NCBI GenBank assembly: GCA_963775835.1
Contig: CAVZKV010000018.1
Span: 1 to 64,000, forward strand
Reading direction: 5' to 3'
Length of the DNA stretch: 64,000 nucleotides
Source: AWTP1-13 sp963775835
GTDB lineage: Bacteria > Pseudomonadota > Alphaproteobacteria > Rhizobiales > Hyphomicrobiaceae
In this document: piece after piece, positions 45,330 through 54,913 of the stretch
Position numbering within the stretch: the stretch's first letter is position 1
Layout: each line of letters opens with the position of its first letter
Notes under the pieces: generated by a model
Database searches by the model: none
What the model saw: the letters and a program-made list of their open reading frames with translations, nothing else
What the model was told of the DNA's origin: nothing
Position numbers and translations under genes: made by a program

Positions 45330-45617
45330 ATGAGCCTAGATCAAATCGGCATTACTCTTAGCGGCGTCATTGCGATCTGGCTTACGCAAGACAAACGCGC
45401 AACCTGGCGCCGGTGGGCGTGTATCTTCGGGATGTTTGCTCAGCCCTTTTGGTTCTACGCGGCATGGAAGGCAGAGCAATGGGGCATTTTCGCCATGTGC
45501 ACGCTCTACACTTACGCCTGGGCCAGGGGCTGCTGGACCCACTGGCTCAGCCCCCTCTGCCATCCCCGAATGCTCGCCCGCTCACTGCGTCCTTCCATGC
45601 TTGCACGCCGGCACTAA
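45330..45617 (+). CDS. small membrane protein, phage-associated type
   Basis: 95 residues from the ATG at 45330 (AAGAAGG upstream). IGITLSGVIAIWLTQDKRATWRRWACIFGMFAQPFWFYAAWKAEQWGIFAMCTLYTYAWARGCWTHW has three short hydrophobic stretches and many Trp residues. The pattern 'QPFWFY..W...QWG.F......Y..AW.RG.W.HW' is found in small phage and prophage membrane proteins. Role unknown. Confidence 0.65.
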   Translation: MSLDQIGITLSGVIAIWLTQDKRATWRRWACIFGMFAQPFWFYAAWKAEQWGIFAMCTLYTYAWARGCWTHWLSPLCHPRMLARSLRPSMLARRH

Positions 45618-45706
45618 AACCCATGTCGCCTTTCCGGCGGACATTAGCTCGGGCTTTTGATTGCAGCTTTGGCGGCGGCCTTTGCGAGAAGCCATGGGTC
45701 ATGAGT

Positions 45707-45895
45707 CTAGGGATTTCCGCGCCCCGAGGGGGACTGACGATCAAGATCGGATGCGATGCCCGCACGGGCCTCTATGACAGGAAACATGAGCTGAAATTCG
45801 TCGAGGAGATCGAACAGTTCGTGGAGCTTACTCGCGTCTCCCTCGATCGCTACTGAACCCTGCTCAACGGCTTCTGTCAGTGTCATCTGTCGCAT
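45707..45895 (-). pseudogene. C-terminal tail of the alkylsulfatase, cut off by an in-frame stop
   Basis: In the same frame as the upstream gene, after TAA (45904-45902): IVMRQMTLTEAVEQGSVAIEGDASKLHELFDLLDEFQLMFPVIEAR, the typical end of the SCP2-like domain of alkylsulfatases. Only a nonsense codon separates the parts. It could be made separately from the ATG at 45895 but has no ribosome binding site. Confidence 0.75.
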
Positions 45896-45901
45896 GACGA
45901 T

Positions 45902-47674
45902 TTAAGTCAGAACCTGCCGGTCGAGCCTGATCGTCGTATCCGCATCTGCCGCCAGCTTGCCCGGCAAATACGACAACACACAGTTTTCGAGATTGAGTAC
46001 ATAGCTTTCACCCAACTCCGGGAAAATCCAGTTGATGACGCTGCGCTTGTCCGCAGCCTTTGGCCCATTTAGCCGCACGCCGAGGTAATCGAAAAACAAC
46101 GGCAGACTGAGTGCGCTGACGACGTCGGCGCTCACCGGCGCGCGCACACGCAAGGCTGGTGTTCCGTTTCTCAATTCGAAGGCGCCAAGCAAATAGGCAT
46201 TGCGCCACGTCGCGGACTCGGCTTGATACCCCAGTTGTTCGTAAGCGTCGGCCGCGAGTTGCCGCGCCTCCTGGTTCTCAGGTTCGGCCTGGACGACTTG
46301 GCTCATGACGTCGGCGACCCAGCGGTAGTCGCCGAGTTCGAAGTCGCTTCGCGCTCGCGTCATGATGGCGGCGGCGCCGCCCATGTAGGACACCGCGCGC
46401 AGGCTCCGTTCCCGCGGCGGATGCGGGTTGAGATTGGCGGGATTGGCATCATACCAGCCAAGATAGCGTTGGTAGATCGCCTTCACGTTATGGCTGAGCG
46501 TGCCGTAGTAGCCACGCAGCGACCACTCTCGCTCCAAGCTCGCCGGCAGTGTCAACTGCTCCGCGATCTCCGCTGCCTTGAGCCCATGGCTCATCATTCG
46601 GACGGTCTGATCGTGCAGGTACTTGTAGCAATCGCGCTGCTTGGCGAGGAAATCTAGCACGCGGCCGTTGCCCCATACGGGCCAGTGATGCTGGGCAAAA
46701 AGCACGTCAACCTTTGGCGCGTATCGATCGCGCGCCTCGTTGATGTACCTGGACCATGCCAGCGAATCGCGTACCTGTGCCCCCCGAATTGGGTAAACGT
46801 TGTGCAGGTTGTGGGTCGTATTCTCGGCAAGGTTCAAAGCCTTTAATCCTGGATAAAACATCTGCATCTCAGCCTTGGCCTCGCTATCGGGCGTAAGCTG
46901 AAAGAGGATTTCGACACCGTCGATCACCAACGTCTCAATGGGCTGCTTGATGACCACGGTGGGCGGAATCAGGGTTACTGTGCCGCGCGAGGTACCCTTG
47001 CCGAGACCTGCATCGATCTGTCCGCGAGGTCCCTTGAAAAGGGTGGTGCCGAACTGAAACTGCGCACGGCGCAGCATTGCCGCCCCGGCAAGCACATTTT
47101 CACTGGTCACCTCCTCGAGGAAGCGGTCTGGAGCCACAACCATCACGTTGCCGGCGCGCACCTCACTTTCGTCAATCACGCCACGCACACCGCCGTAGTG
47201 GTCAACATGACTATGCGAGTAGATGACCGCACTAACAGGTCGCTTGCCGCGGTGGGAGGTATAGAGATCGAGCGCCGCTCGCGCGGTCTCGGTTGAGATC
47301 AGCGGATCAATCACAATGATCCCGCGCCGACCCTCGATGATGGTCATATTGGAAATGTCAAAACCTCGCACCTGGTACACCCGATCCGTCACCTGAAACA
47401 GGCCGTTCGTCATGTTGAGTTGCGCCTGGCGCCACAGACTAGGGTTGGCCGTGGGTGGGACATCCTCAGCGTTGAGGAAAGCATAGTCGCGCAGGCTCCA
47501 AACAATGCGCCCGTCCGCGTTCTTGATTTCGACCTCCGGTAGCGACGCGATAAACCCCCGCTCGACGTCGCGAAAATCTTGCCTGTCTGCAAAGGGTAGC
47601 GCGGACGCGCACGAGGATTGGTGGGCGCAGGTTGCAGGCGTGGCGTCTTTCGGTGCATGTCTTAGGGCGTCCAT
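45902..47674 (-). CDS. alkyl/aryl-sulfatase, MBL-fold (Bds1/SdsA1 family), truncated by a premature TAA
   Basis: 590 residues from the ATG at 47674 (GGGAG upstream). The N-domain carries the binuclear zinc site SHSHVDHYGGV, NTTHNLHNVYPIRGA and FAQHHWPVWG. A dimerisation helical region and an SCP2-like C-domain follow, but an in-frame TAA (45902-45904) removes the last ~62 residues, which are intact downstream. It hydrolyses primary or secondary alkyl sulfates such as SDS to release sulfate. No signal peptide is seen, so it is cytoplasmic. Loss of the tail probably impairs substrate binding. Confidence 0.88.
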   Translation of the reverse strand: MDALRHAPKDATPATCAHQSSCASALPFADRQDFRDVERGFIASLPEVEIKNADGRIVWSLRDYAFLNAEDVPPTANPSLWRQAQLNMTNGLFQVTDRVYQVRGFDISNMTIIEGRRGIIVIDPLISTETARAALDLYTSHRGKRPVSAVIYSHSHVDHYGGVRGVIDESEVRAGNVMVVAPDRFLEEVTSENVLAGAAMLRRAQFQFGTTLFKGPRGQIDAGLGKGTSRGTVTLIPPTVVIKQPIETLVIDGVEILFQLTPDSEAKAEMQMFYPGLKALNLAENTTHNLHNVYPIRGAQVRDSLAWSRYINEARDRYAPKVDVLFAQHHWPVWGNGRVLDFLAKQRDCYKYLHDQTVRMMSHGLKAAEIAEQLTLPASLEREWSLRGYYGTLSHNVKAIYQRYLGWYDANPANLNPHPPRERSLRAVSYMGGAAAIMTRARSDFELGDYRWVADVMSQVVQAEPENQEARQLAADAYEQLGYQAESATWRNAYLLGAFELRNGTPALRVRAPVSADVVSALSLPLFFDYLGVRLNGPKAADKRSVINWIFPELGESYVLNLENCVLSYLPGKLAADADTTIRLDRQVLT

Positions 47675-48158
47675 CGCCAAACTCCCTCGGCTGGCATTGC
47701 ACTGGCCCCAACTCGGCACGCTGCCGCCACCACCCAGCCGCAACGCCGACGTGCCCAACGACCGTCTCCCTGCTTGGCGCGGGAGTGTGGGGCCGCTGCC
47801 CCGATCAGGGCGGAAAAGTTATTTTCCCGGAAATTGCGACGCGGCGCTAGCCTTGCTCAAATCTTGCGCTGCCGAGCTCGAAGGCTAAGTGCCAACGGGG
47901 CGAACCGTCTGCTTCGATCATCCCCACGTTTTGCAAAGCCACGCGGGTCCCATTTGCTCTCCGGATATCTTTCGGCCACCTGGCCGCTGAAGACGATCGC
48001 ATGTATAGTGATGGTGCTGAGCGCTGCGGCCGACCGTCTCCGGAGTCTCGTGCAAGTCGTCGATTTGCACATACGCAATGGGTCCGACCTCCGAGGCATC
48101 TGCAGGACACCCCATTTGCGGTTGACACGGCCTCGAACCGAGACGGAAGACGGGAACT

Positions 48159-49529
48159 TTGGCCGACGATTTTCAAACGACCGCACCCCCCGCACCTGGC
48201 CCTCCGGCTGACGCGGGTGGTGAACGTGGCCCCTCGATGATCGGCTTGGGGGCGCTCTTCGGCTTGCTCTATTTTGTGCAGGGAATTGTTGAGCCAACCG
48301 ATGGGCTGTTGTCCCAACCCATCAAATCGCTTCTGAGGACCTGGGGATATTCTGCCGCAACGACCGCGTGGTTCATCTCGGTCTTATCCATCGCTTGGGC
48401 CATCAAGCCGCTCTATGGGCTGTTGACCGACTTCGTTCCGCTCGCCGGTTCGCGGCGCCGCAGCTATCTGCTCCTCACCACCGCTGTGGCATCAATCAGC
48501 TTGACGGTGGTGTATCTTCTGCCGCTGACGTCCGAGCGGGCGGTGCTACTCTTGCTGCTGCTGCTCCCATCCGCAGTCGCGATCGCCTTCTCTGATGTCG
48601 TGATCGACGCAATGATGGTCGCAGCCGGTCAGCCGCGCGGAATGACAGGTCGACTGCAATCGATCCAATGGAGCTCAATGTACGCCGCGACAATCGTCAC
48701 GGGTGTTGCCGGCGGCGTGCTTAGCCAATGGGGCATGCAACAGACCGGCTTCCTTATTGCCGGTGTTTCTTGCGCTGTCAGTCTCCTCGCCGTCTTGTTT
48801 CTGGTGCAAGAACGCCGCCAACCTGCCAAGCCGCGCGCGGAGGCATCCGCGTCAGCCAAATGCGATGGGGCAGACGGCCCGTCGCATGCAATCGCCGAGA
48901 TCTGGCAGACCTTTCGCGAACCCAGCATCCTAGCAATCGGCGCCTTCCTGTTTCTATGGAGTTTCAATCCATTCTCCGCAACGGTCCTCTACTACTACTC
49001 GACCGAGGCGCTTCATTTCAGTGAACAGTTTGTCGGATCGCTAACTTCGTGGCATGCAGTCGGCCTACTGACGGGGAGTATTCTTTACGGCTTTATCTGT
49101 CGGATGCTCCCGTTCGGTTGGCTGATTCACGGCTCGATCGTTGCTGGCATCCTGGCCACCATCGCCTACTGGGGATATCGCGACCCCACCAGCGGCGTGG
49201 TCATCAGCCTCGGGGTCGGCGTCGTGTACGCCATCGGCTCGCTCATCCAACTCGATCTAGCGGCCAGGGTCTGTCGTCCGGAGACCGCTGGAACGACGTT
49301 TGCGCTGCTGATGTCGCTGACCAATCTCGGCGCCGCGCTCTCCCAGGGCATCGGCGGATCGATCTATGAAGAGATGGCCGAACGCTGGGGCTACGTCTTG
49401 GCTTTTCAGATACTGGTCGGGGTGGGAGCACTGTTTACCGCTGGTTGCTGGCTGTTGATGCCCTTATTAAATCGGCTCGCTGTTGTGTCACTCAAAGACG
49501 GCACGTTGCGCCCTGACAGCATCGGCTGA
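48159..49529 (+). CDS. MFS transporter of the folate-biopterin (BT1) type
   Basis: 456 residues from a TTG at 48159; a later ATG near 48237 would also fit. About 12 membrane spans. The loop WAIKPLYGLLTDFVPLAGSRRRSYLLL is the BT1/FBT signature, with VEPTDGLLSQPIKSLLRTWGYS before it and ETAGTTFALLMSLTNLGAALSQ near the end. BT1 proteins move folates or pterins; many bacterial members are untested. It is divergent from the alkylsulfatase with ~480 bases between. Confidence 0.8.
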   Translation: MADDFQTTAPPAPGPPADAGGERGPSMIGLGALFGLLYFVQGIVEPTDGLLSQPIKSLLRTWGYSAATTAWFISVLSIAWAIKPLYGLLTDFVPLAGSRRRSYLLLTTAVASISLTVVYLLPLTSERAVLLLLLLLPSAVAIAFSDVVIDAMMVAAGQPRGMTGRLQSIQWSSMYAATIVTGVAGGVLSQWGMQQTGFLIAGVSCAVSLLAVLFLVQERRQPAKPRAEASASAKCDGADGPSHAIAEIWQTFREPSILAIGAFLFLWSFNPFSATVLYYYSTEALHFSEQFVGSLTSWHAVGLLTGSILYGFICRMLPFGWLIHGSIVAGILATIAYWGYRDPTSGVVISLGVGVVYAIGSLIQLDLAARVCRPETAGTTFALLMSLTNLGAALSQGIGGSIYEEMAERWGYVLAFQILVGVGALFTAGCWLLMPLLNRLAVVSLKDGTLRPDSIG

Positions 49530-49806
49530 TTGGCGTACGGCAGGTGCTGGGTGACTGGGCCGCCGATCGGCGAACATACTGCCGCCCGCCAGCGGTGCTC
49601 GTGACCGAGAAGCGTGGCCCGAAGGTAGGCGAGGTCGCCTCGGAAGGGCAAAGTCCGCGACCTCGTTTCTGCCGATGGGCCAGGTATCTCGTAGCTCCTT
49701 GCCGCCATGGGCCAAGGCGCCAGTGGCAACGGTGCCGCAGACCTTGCCAGTACGGCGGTGAACTCGTCTGACCAGCAGCAACCATCGCGTACTGAAAGCA
49801 CTGTCG

Positions 49807-51474
49807 TCATCCGACGTCCGTGCGCCGTAGCAGATAGTCGAGCCCGCCCACACGGAACCAGCGATAACCGTAGCCTTCGATGACCAGGTGATGCTTTCCA
49901 TCCTCGGCAACCTTGCTGTGCTCAGTGCCAAGTAAATTTACGAGCACGTCGCCGTGTTCACCCTCCCCTCCTGCTTCGAAAGCGATCTCGTGCGGCTTAG
50001 CATCGAAGTTATGGATGAAAAGGACCGAATTATTTCGCCAGTCGTACCGCATCACCAAGATCGCAGGGTTGCGCAGCCCAATCACCGCGAAATCACCCCA
50101 GCCGACCTCCGGTACCTCCTTGCGCATACGAATGATGCGCTCCGTCCAATTGAGTAACAAATCGGGATAGCGCCGCTGTATGGCGGCGTTAACGTGCTCG
50201 AAGCCGTACGGTCCTTCGCTGATGACCGGACAGATTGGCTTGTCGTGCTTGGTGAACCCGCCATGCGGCTCGTCCGACCACTGCATCGGCGTACGCGCGC
50301 AATTGCGCTCTTTCTGCGATAGATCATCGCCCATTCCCAGTTCATCGCCATAGCGAACCACAGGTGTGCCCGGTAGCGTAAAAAGCAGGCTGTAGGCGAG
50401 CTCCAAGCGCCGGCGGTCACCGCCCAGCATCGGCGCCAACCGACGCCGGATACCGCGCTCATAGAGCTGCATGCTTTGGTCCGGTCCAAACGCCTCGAAG
50501 ACTTTCTGTCGCTGCTCCTCCGTCAGTCGCCCCAGGTCGAGTTCGTCGTGGTTCCTGAGAAATAGGCCCCATTGTGCCGTGGCGGGCCGCGGTTTGGTGG
50601 CCTTCATCGCCTTGATCAAGGGCCGGGTGTCAGCAGACGCCAGCGCATAGAACAGGTGCTGATTGACCTGAAAATTGAACATCATGTGCATGCGCTCGCC
50701 GTCGTCGCCGAAATACTCCATGTCGGTCTCGGGAAGGACATTGGCCTCGGCGAGCACGATGCAATCCCCTTGGCGCCATTGTAGGAACTCGCGGAAGGTC
50801 CTGAGCATGTCGTACTGCTCTTCCGGCTTGCCGACCTTGGGTCCCTTGCTGGCAATGACAAAGGGTACGGCATCCATGCGGAAGCCCGAGACGCCAAGCT
50901 GAATCCAGAAACCCATGATCTTGAGGATCTCAGCCTGGACCTCCGGCTTTGATGTGTTTAGATCGGGTTGAAATTCGTAGAAACGATGAAAGTAATAGGC
51001 GCGGGCCTGGTCATCGTAAGTCCACGTTGTTTTCTGTACCCCCGGAAACACCATTCCAGTCTTGGCATTCTTCGGCTTCTTCTTCGACCAGACGTACCAT
51101 TCGCGGTATTGCGACTGCGGATCGCGCCGCGCCTCCTTGAACCAAGGATGTTGATCGGAGGTGTGGTTCACGACGAGGTCGATGAGTACGCGAATGCCGC
51201 GCTGCTTGGCGCCATGGGTGAAATCAACAAAATCGCCAAGCGTGCCGTAGCGCGGATCGACGCTGTAGTAGTCGGACACGTCATAGCCATCGTCGCGATG
51301 AGGAGACGTTTGAAACGGCATCAGCCAAATGCCTGTAACCCCCAGGCCATGAAGATAGTCCAGGCGCCGCGCCAGACCACGAAAGTCGCCAATACCATCA
51401 CCGTTGGCATCCATGTAGGTGCCAACCGACAGGCAATAGATGATGGCGTTCTTATACCAAAGGTCACTAATCAT
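49807..51474 (-). CDS. GH13 enzyme, trehalose synthase-like
   Basis: 555 residues from the ATG at 51474. GH13 regions are complete: DLVVNHTSDQHPW, GFRMDAVPF (nucleophile Asp), LAEANVLP (acid/base Glu) and FLRNHDELDL. NAIIYCLSVGTYMDANGDGIGDFRGLARRLDYLHGLGVTGIWLMPF is typical of TreS-like enzymes, which interconvert maltose and trehalose. It overlaps the upstream GH13 gene by 8 bases, so the two form one operon and probably handle related alpha-glucosides. Confidence 0.88.
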   Translation of the reverse strand: MISDLWYKNAIIYCLSVGTYMDANGDGIGDFRGLARRLDYLHGLGVTGIWLMPFQTSPHRDDGYDVSDYYSVDPRYGTLGDFVDFTHGAKQRGIRVLIDLVVNHTSDQHPWFKEARRDPQSQYREWYVWSKKKPKNAKTGMVFPGVQKTTWTYDDQARAYYFHRFYEFQPDLNTSKPEVQAEILKIMGFWIQLGVSGFRMDAVPFVIASKGPKVGKPEEQYDMLRTFREFLQWRQGDCIVLAEANVLPETDMEYFGDDGERMHMMFNFQVNQHLFYALASADTRPLIKAMKATKPRPATAQWGLFLRNHDELDLGRLTEEQRQKVFEAFGPDQSMQLYERGIRRRLAPMLGGDRRRLELAYSLLFTLPGTPVVRYGDELGMGDDLSQKERNCARTPMQWSDEPHGGFTKHDKPICPVISEGPYGFEHVNAAIQRRYPDLLLNWTERIIRMRKEVPEVGWGDFAVIGLRNPAILVMRYDWRNNSVLFIHNFDAKPHEIAFEAGGEGEHGDVLVNLLGTEHSKVAEDGKHHLVIEGYGYRWFRVGGLDYLLRRTDVG

Positions 51475-53074
51475 GCGGCCCGCCCTCTCGCGATCGAGGC
51501 GTCCCGACAATGGCCCCTTCATGCGGTCGCAAAACGAAGGGGGCGGCGAGGTCTTCGCCCGGAGTGTCCGTCGAGAGAAGAATGTGCCGTCCCGACCAAG
51601 ATGGGAGCGATATCTTTTTTGGCCGGCCGCCAAAATTGAGCGCCACCAGAAACCGCTGATCTGCTTGGGCTCGCTCGTAGCACAGCACATCTTCATCAAA
51701 AAAGACGGCGCGATAGGCTCCATGCCTGAGTGCTGGGCTGGCACGGCGCAGAGCAATCAGCCGGCGGTACAGCGACAACATGGAACTCGGGTCTTGTCTT
51801 TCCACGGCGACGTTGATTTGCTGAGAGTCCGAGACGAGGGGGAGCCAAGGTGCGCCGTCACTGAAGCCCGCAGAGGCCGAAGCATCCCACGGCATGGGCG
51901 TACGTTGGGGGTCGCGCCCGACACCTAGTCCTGGTTCGCGCTTCTCCCAAGGGTCCTGAACGGCTCCGCCCGCGATCGGTTCATTCTGCATTCCGATCTC
52001 GTCGCCATAGTACACGGTCGGTGTTCCCCGCAGCGTCAGCAGCAGCATCGCCGCAATGCGGGCTTGGCGGCGGCCGACACGGGTTGCAATGCGCTTCTGG
52101 TCGTGATTACCCAGCACCCAGTTGGGCCAGGCACCGGTAGGCAACGCCCGTTCGTACTCATCGATTAGGGCGGCAATGGCAGAGGCTTTCCAGGCGGTAA
52201 ACAGCAGCTGGAAATTGAAGGGTAGGTGGACGCCCGTCTGATCCTCTCCATAGTAGGCAACGAGCCGTGTGAGCGGGAGGTAGATCTCACCGATGAGGAC
52301 ACGATCAGGATATGCGTCGACCACGCGCCGCATCTCGGCCACGACTTGCGCGATCTCGGGTTGGTCTGCCGAGTAGAGTTGTAGGAAACGATTGATGTCA
52401 GGCTGCCCGGCCGCATAGGCAGGATTGACCGGATTGTCCCGAAACGCCGCGTCCTTCATGAGGTGCCAGAGAACGTCGACGCGGAAGCCGTCGACGCCAC
52501 GTTCGAGCCAGAACCGCATCACATTATATAGGGCGCCGCGCACCTCCGAGTTGCGCCAATTGAGGTCGGGCTGCTGCTTGAGAAAGGCGTGGTAGTAGTA
52601 CTGTTGCGTGGTTTCATCCCACGCCCAGGCGCTGCCGCCGAAATTGCTCATCCAGTTGTTGGGCGGCATGCCGTCGGCCCTACCGTCACGCCAGATGTAC
52701 CAATCGCGCTTTGGGCTTGATCGAGAACCGCGGCTTTCCAAGAACCACGGGTGCTGATCCGACGAATGGTTGGGCACCAAATCGAAGATGACCTTGATGC
52801 CCCGCCGATGCGCTTCGTCGAGGAGGCGGTCGACATCCTCCATGGTGCCGAACAGCGGATCGACGCCGCAGTAATCCATGATGTCGTAGCCGAAATCGGC
52901 CATGGGCGACGGGAAGAACGGAGAAATCCAGACTGCGTCGACCCCAAGCCAGGCCAAATAGTCTAGCCGGCGCACAATGCCGTCGAGGTCACCGACCCCG
53001 TCGCCGTTCGTATCCAAAAACGAGCGAGGGTAAATGTGATAGATGATGCCGTGCTTCCACCAGCTCTCGGCCAA
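51467..53074 (-). CDS. GH13 alpha-glucosidase
   Basis: 535 residues; the start is taken as the TTG at 53074. Active-site regions: DLVPNHSSDQHPW, GFRVDVLWH (nucleophile Asp), IGEIYLP (Glu) and LGNHDQKR. YPRSFLDTNGDGVGDLDGIVRRLDYLAWLGVDAVWISPFF fits AglA/oligo-1,6-glucosidase-type enzymes that release glucose from alpha-glucosides such as sucrose, maltose or trehalose. No signal peptide, so cytoplasmic. It is first in the two-gene GH13 operon; no sugar transporter is adjacent. Confidence 0.88.
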   Translation of the reverse strand: MAESWWKHGIIYHIYPRSFLDTNGDGVGDLDGIVRRLDYLAWLGVDAVWISPFFPSPMADFGYDIMDYCGVDPLFGTMEDVDRLLDEAHRRGIKVIFDLVPNHSSDQHPWFLESRGSRSSPKRDWYIWRDGRADGMPPNNWMSNFGGSAWAWDETTQQYYYHAFLKQQPDLNWRNSEVRGALYNVMRFWLERGVDGFRVDVLWHLMKDAAFRDNPVNPAYAAGQPDINRFLQLYSADQPEIAQVVAEMRRVVDAYPDRVLIGEIYLPLTRLVAYYGEDQTGVHLPFNFQLLFTAWKASAIAALIDEYERALPTGAWPNWVLGNHDQKRIATRVGRRQARIAAMLLLTLRGTPTVYYGDEIGMQNEPIAGGAVQDPWEKREPGLGVGRDPQRTPMPWDASASAGFSDGAPWLPLVSDSQQINVAVERQDPSSMLSLYRRLIALRRASPALRHGAYRAVFFDEDVLCYERAQADQRFLVALNFGGRPKKISLPSWSGRHILLSTDTPGEDLAAPFVLRPHEGAIVGTPRSREGGPHD

Positions 53075-53268
53075 CGCCCGAGGTTCCTCTAACAGGGCTT
53101 GTCGAACGACAATGCTCGGATGGCACTCTTGTTCCCATCCGACGTTAAAGGAGTTTCAGCGCTGGGGAGCTCGATCCCACAATCGAAAAATCTGTCGGCA
53201 AGGCCATCGGATAGCGCAGGCCTGCGTAACTCCAGGCCGCGAACGCGGGCCGCCGGCCACGCGTCGCA

Positions 53269-53292
53269 CAGGCATCATTACAGGCATCATTA
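53269..53292 (+). repeat. perfect 12-bp tandem duplication
   Basis: CAGGCATCATTA is repeated exactly twice in tandem in the gap between the GH13 operon and the SsuD-like gene. It is a slippage scar or a short regulatory direct repeat. Confidence 0.6.
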
Positions 53293-53438
53293 ATGCAATT
53301 GGACAACGCACCTTCTCACTTCCCGGTTGGGCAAACACGTCCTTGCGGTCGCCCTTACCTGCGGCGTCTGTTTGGCCTCCGAGAGCGGCCAGTCACCGTC
53401 GCCTCCGGACAATTCGGCGCCATGTTCGGAGCTAACAA

Positions 53439-54543
53439 CTATCGAGCCGGCACAACCAAGCTGGCGCCCTTGTCGATTTCGATTGCGCCGGCTTTGATGC
53501 GCGGGATCAATTCGCGGCCGAACTCGGTGGTGTCGGCAACAGGATCGAAGCCGCGTATTAGGAATGACGCGACGCCGAGGCGGTAGTAACGCAGGATCGC
53601 TTCCGCCACCTGCTCTGCGGTACCGACCAGGCAGGAGGTGTTGCCGAGCGCGCCGGTCGCTTTAGTGATGCCCATCCAAAGTCTCTCATCGTGAACATCC
53701 TTCTCTTGCGCGAAGGCAAACTGCCGGCGGCCAGCATTGTCGACCGGTGCGCGGGCGCCCTCCTGTCGGGCCCAACCAAGCTTGCCCGTCATGCCGGCGA
53801 GGATGCGGTTCGCCTTATCCCACGCCGCCCCTTCCGTTGCGGCCATGATCGGCCGGACGGACATATTGAAGCCGACAGTGCGGTTATGCCTTGCGGCACG
53901 GGCTCGAAGTGCAGCAATGCGCTGCTCGGTGGTTGCGCGCGGCTCGGCGTAGATCGCGAACACGTCGCATTCGGCCGAACCCATTGCAAGTGCACCCTCG
54001 GAGGCGCCGCCGAACATGATCAGCGGATGTGGTTTCTGCAATGGACGCACATCGGAATGGGCGCCACGGACCCGGTAGAAGCGACCAGCAAAGTCGAAAG
54101 GTCTGTCGGCGGTCCAGGTGCGCTTCATTAGATGCAGATATTCCTGCGCCCGCTCATAGCGCTCCGCCTTCGGCGTGAAGTCGCCGTCGCCCTCCTGCTC
54201 GGCGTCAGTCTTCCCGGTGATGATGTGGAGCGCAAGGCGACCGCCGGTCAGCTGGTCAAAGGTCGCGACCTTGCGGGCGAACAGAGTGGGCGCGACGAAG
54301 CCCGGCCGGTGGGCAATAAGATACGACATCCGCTCGGTTCGGCCCGCCGCGTGCATTGCCACGAGAAAGCCCTCGGCGGAGGACGATGAATAGCCAACGA
54401 GGGCCATGTCAAATCCCGCCGCCTCGTGGGCTTGGGCAAACTCCACAACAAAAGGCGGCGAAATCTCACCCTCGATGACTAGTAAGGTCGAGTTCCTGCT
54501 TCGGTGGGGCGACACCTATCATACCGATGATACGGGCTGGCAT
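53439..54543 (-). pseudogene. SsuD-like alkanesulfonate monooxygenase (LLM flavoprotein), 5' frameshift
   Basis: The ATG at 54543 has a perfect GGAGG and reads PARIIGMIGVAPP, the true N-terminus. The frame then breaks near 54500; LLVIEGEISPPFVVEFAQAHEAAGFDMALVGYSSSSAEG continues in the frame that stops at 53439. RLALHIITGKTDAEQEGDGD, ERYERAQEYLHLMKRTW and PHPLIMFGGASEGAL are SsuD/LLM features. It would release sulfite from sulfonates using FMNH2. As sequenced the N-terminus is not translated in frame. Confidence 0.85.
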
Positions 54544-54913
54544 GGCTGCCTCCAGATGACGGGTGCAATCGACGGTACTCCGGAAATCGTCCGCGAGCGA
54601 CAGCGTACTCGGTCACTGGGATCGGCCGCGCTTAGAGCAACGCTTTGATCGGCACGGTAGCCGGGGCCGGCGCTCGTCGCTGCTTGGGGAACTGACGCGA
54701 TCGCTGCATCGTCAAAGTTGGCACCCGTCCGGCAAGACCGGACCCGTAGAGCATCCTCGCGCAAACCGGCGCGATTTCCCGCACGCGTGAGGATAGCGTC
54801 GTGCTGCTAGATTTCGCGGCAGCTTTTTGCCGGCGAGACCAGGTGACAAAGCCTTGAGCGGTCGTGTCGGCCAGGCGTCCGAGACGACTGGTTGACCCTG
54901 GGGGCCGGTCGCC
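54544..54913. other. gap without a supported gene
   Basis: No frame or motif stands out between the SsuD-like gene and the arylsulfatase. Confidence 0.5.
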
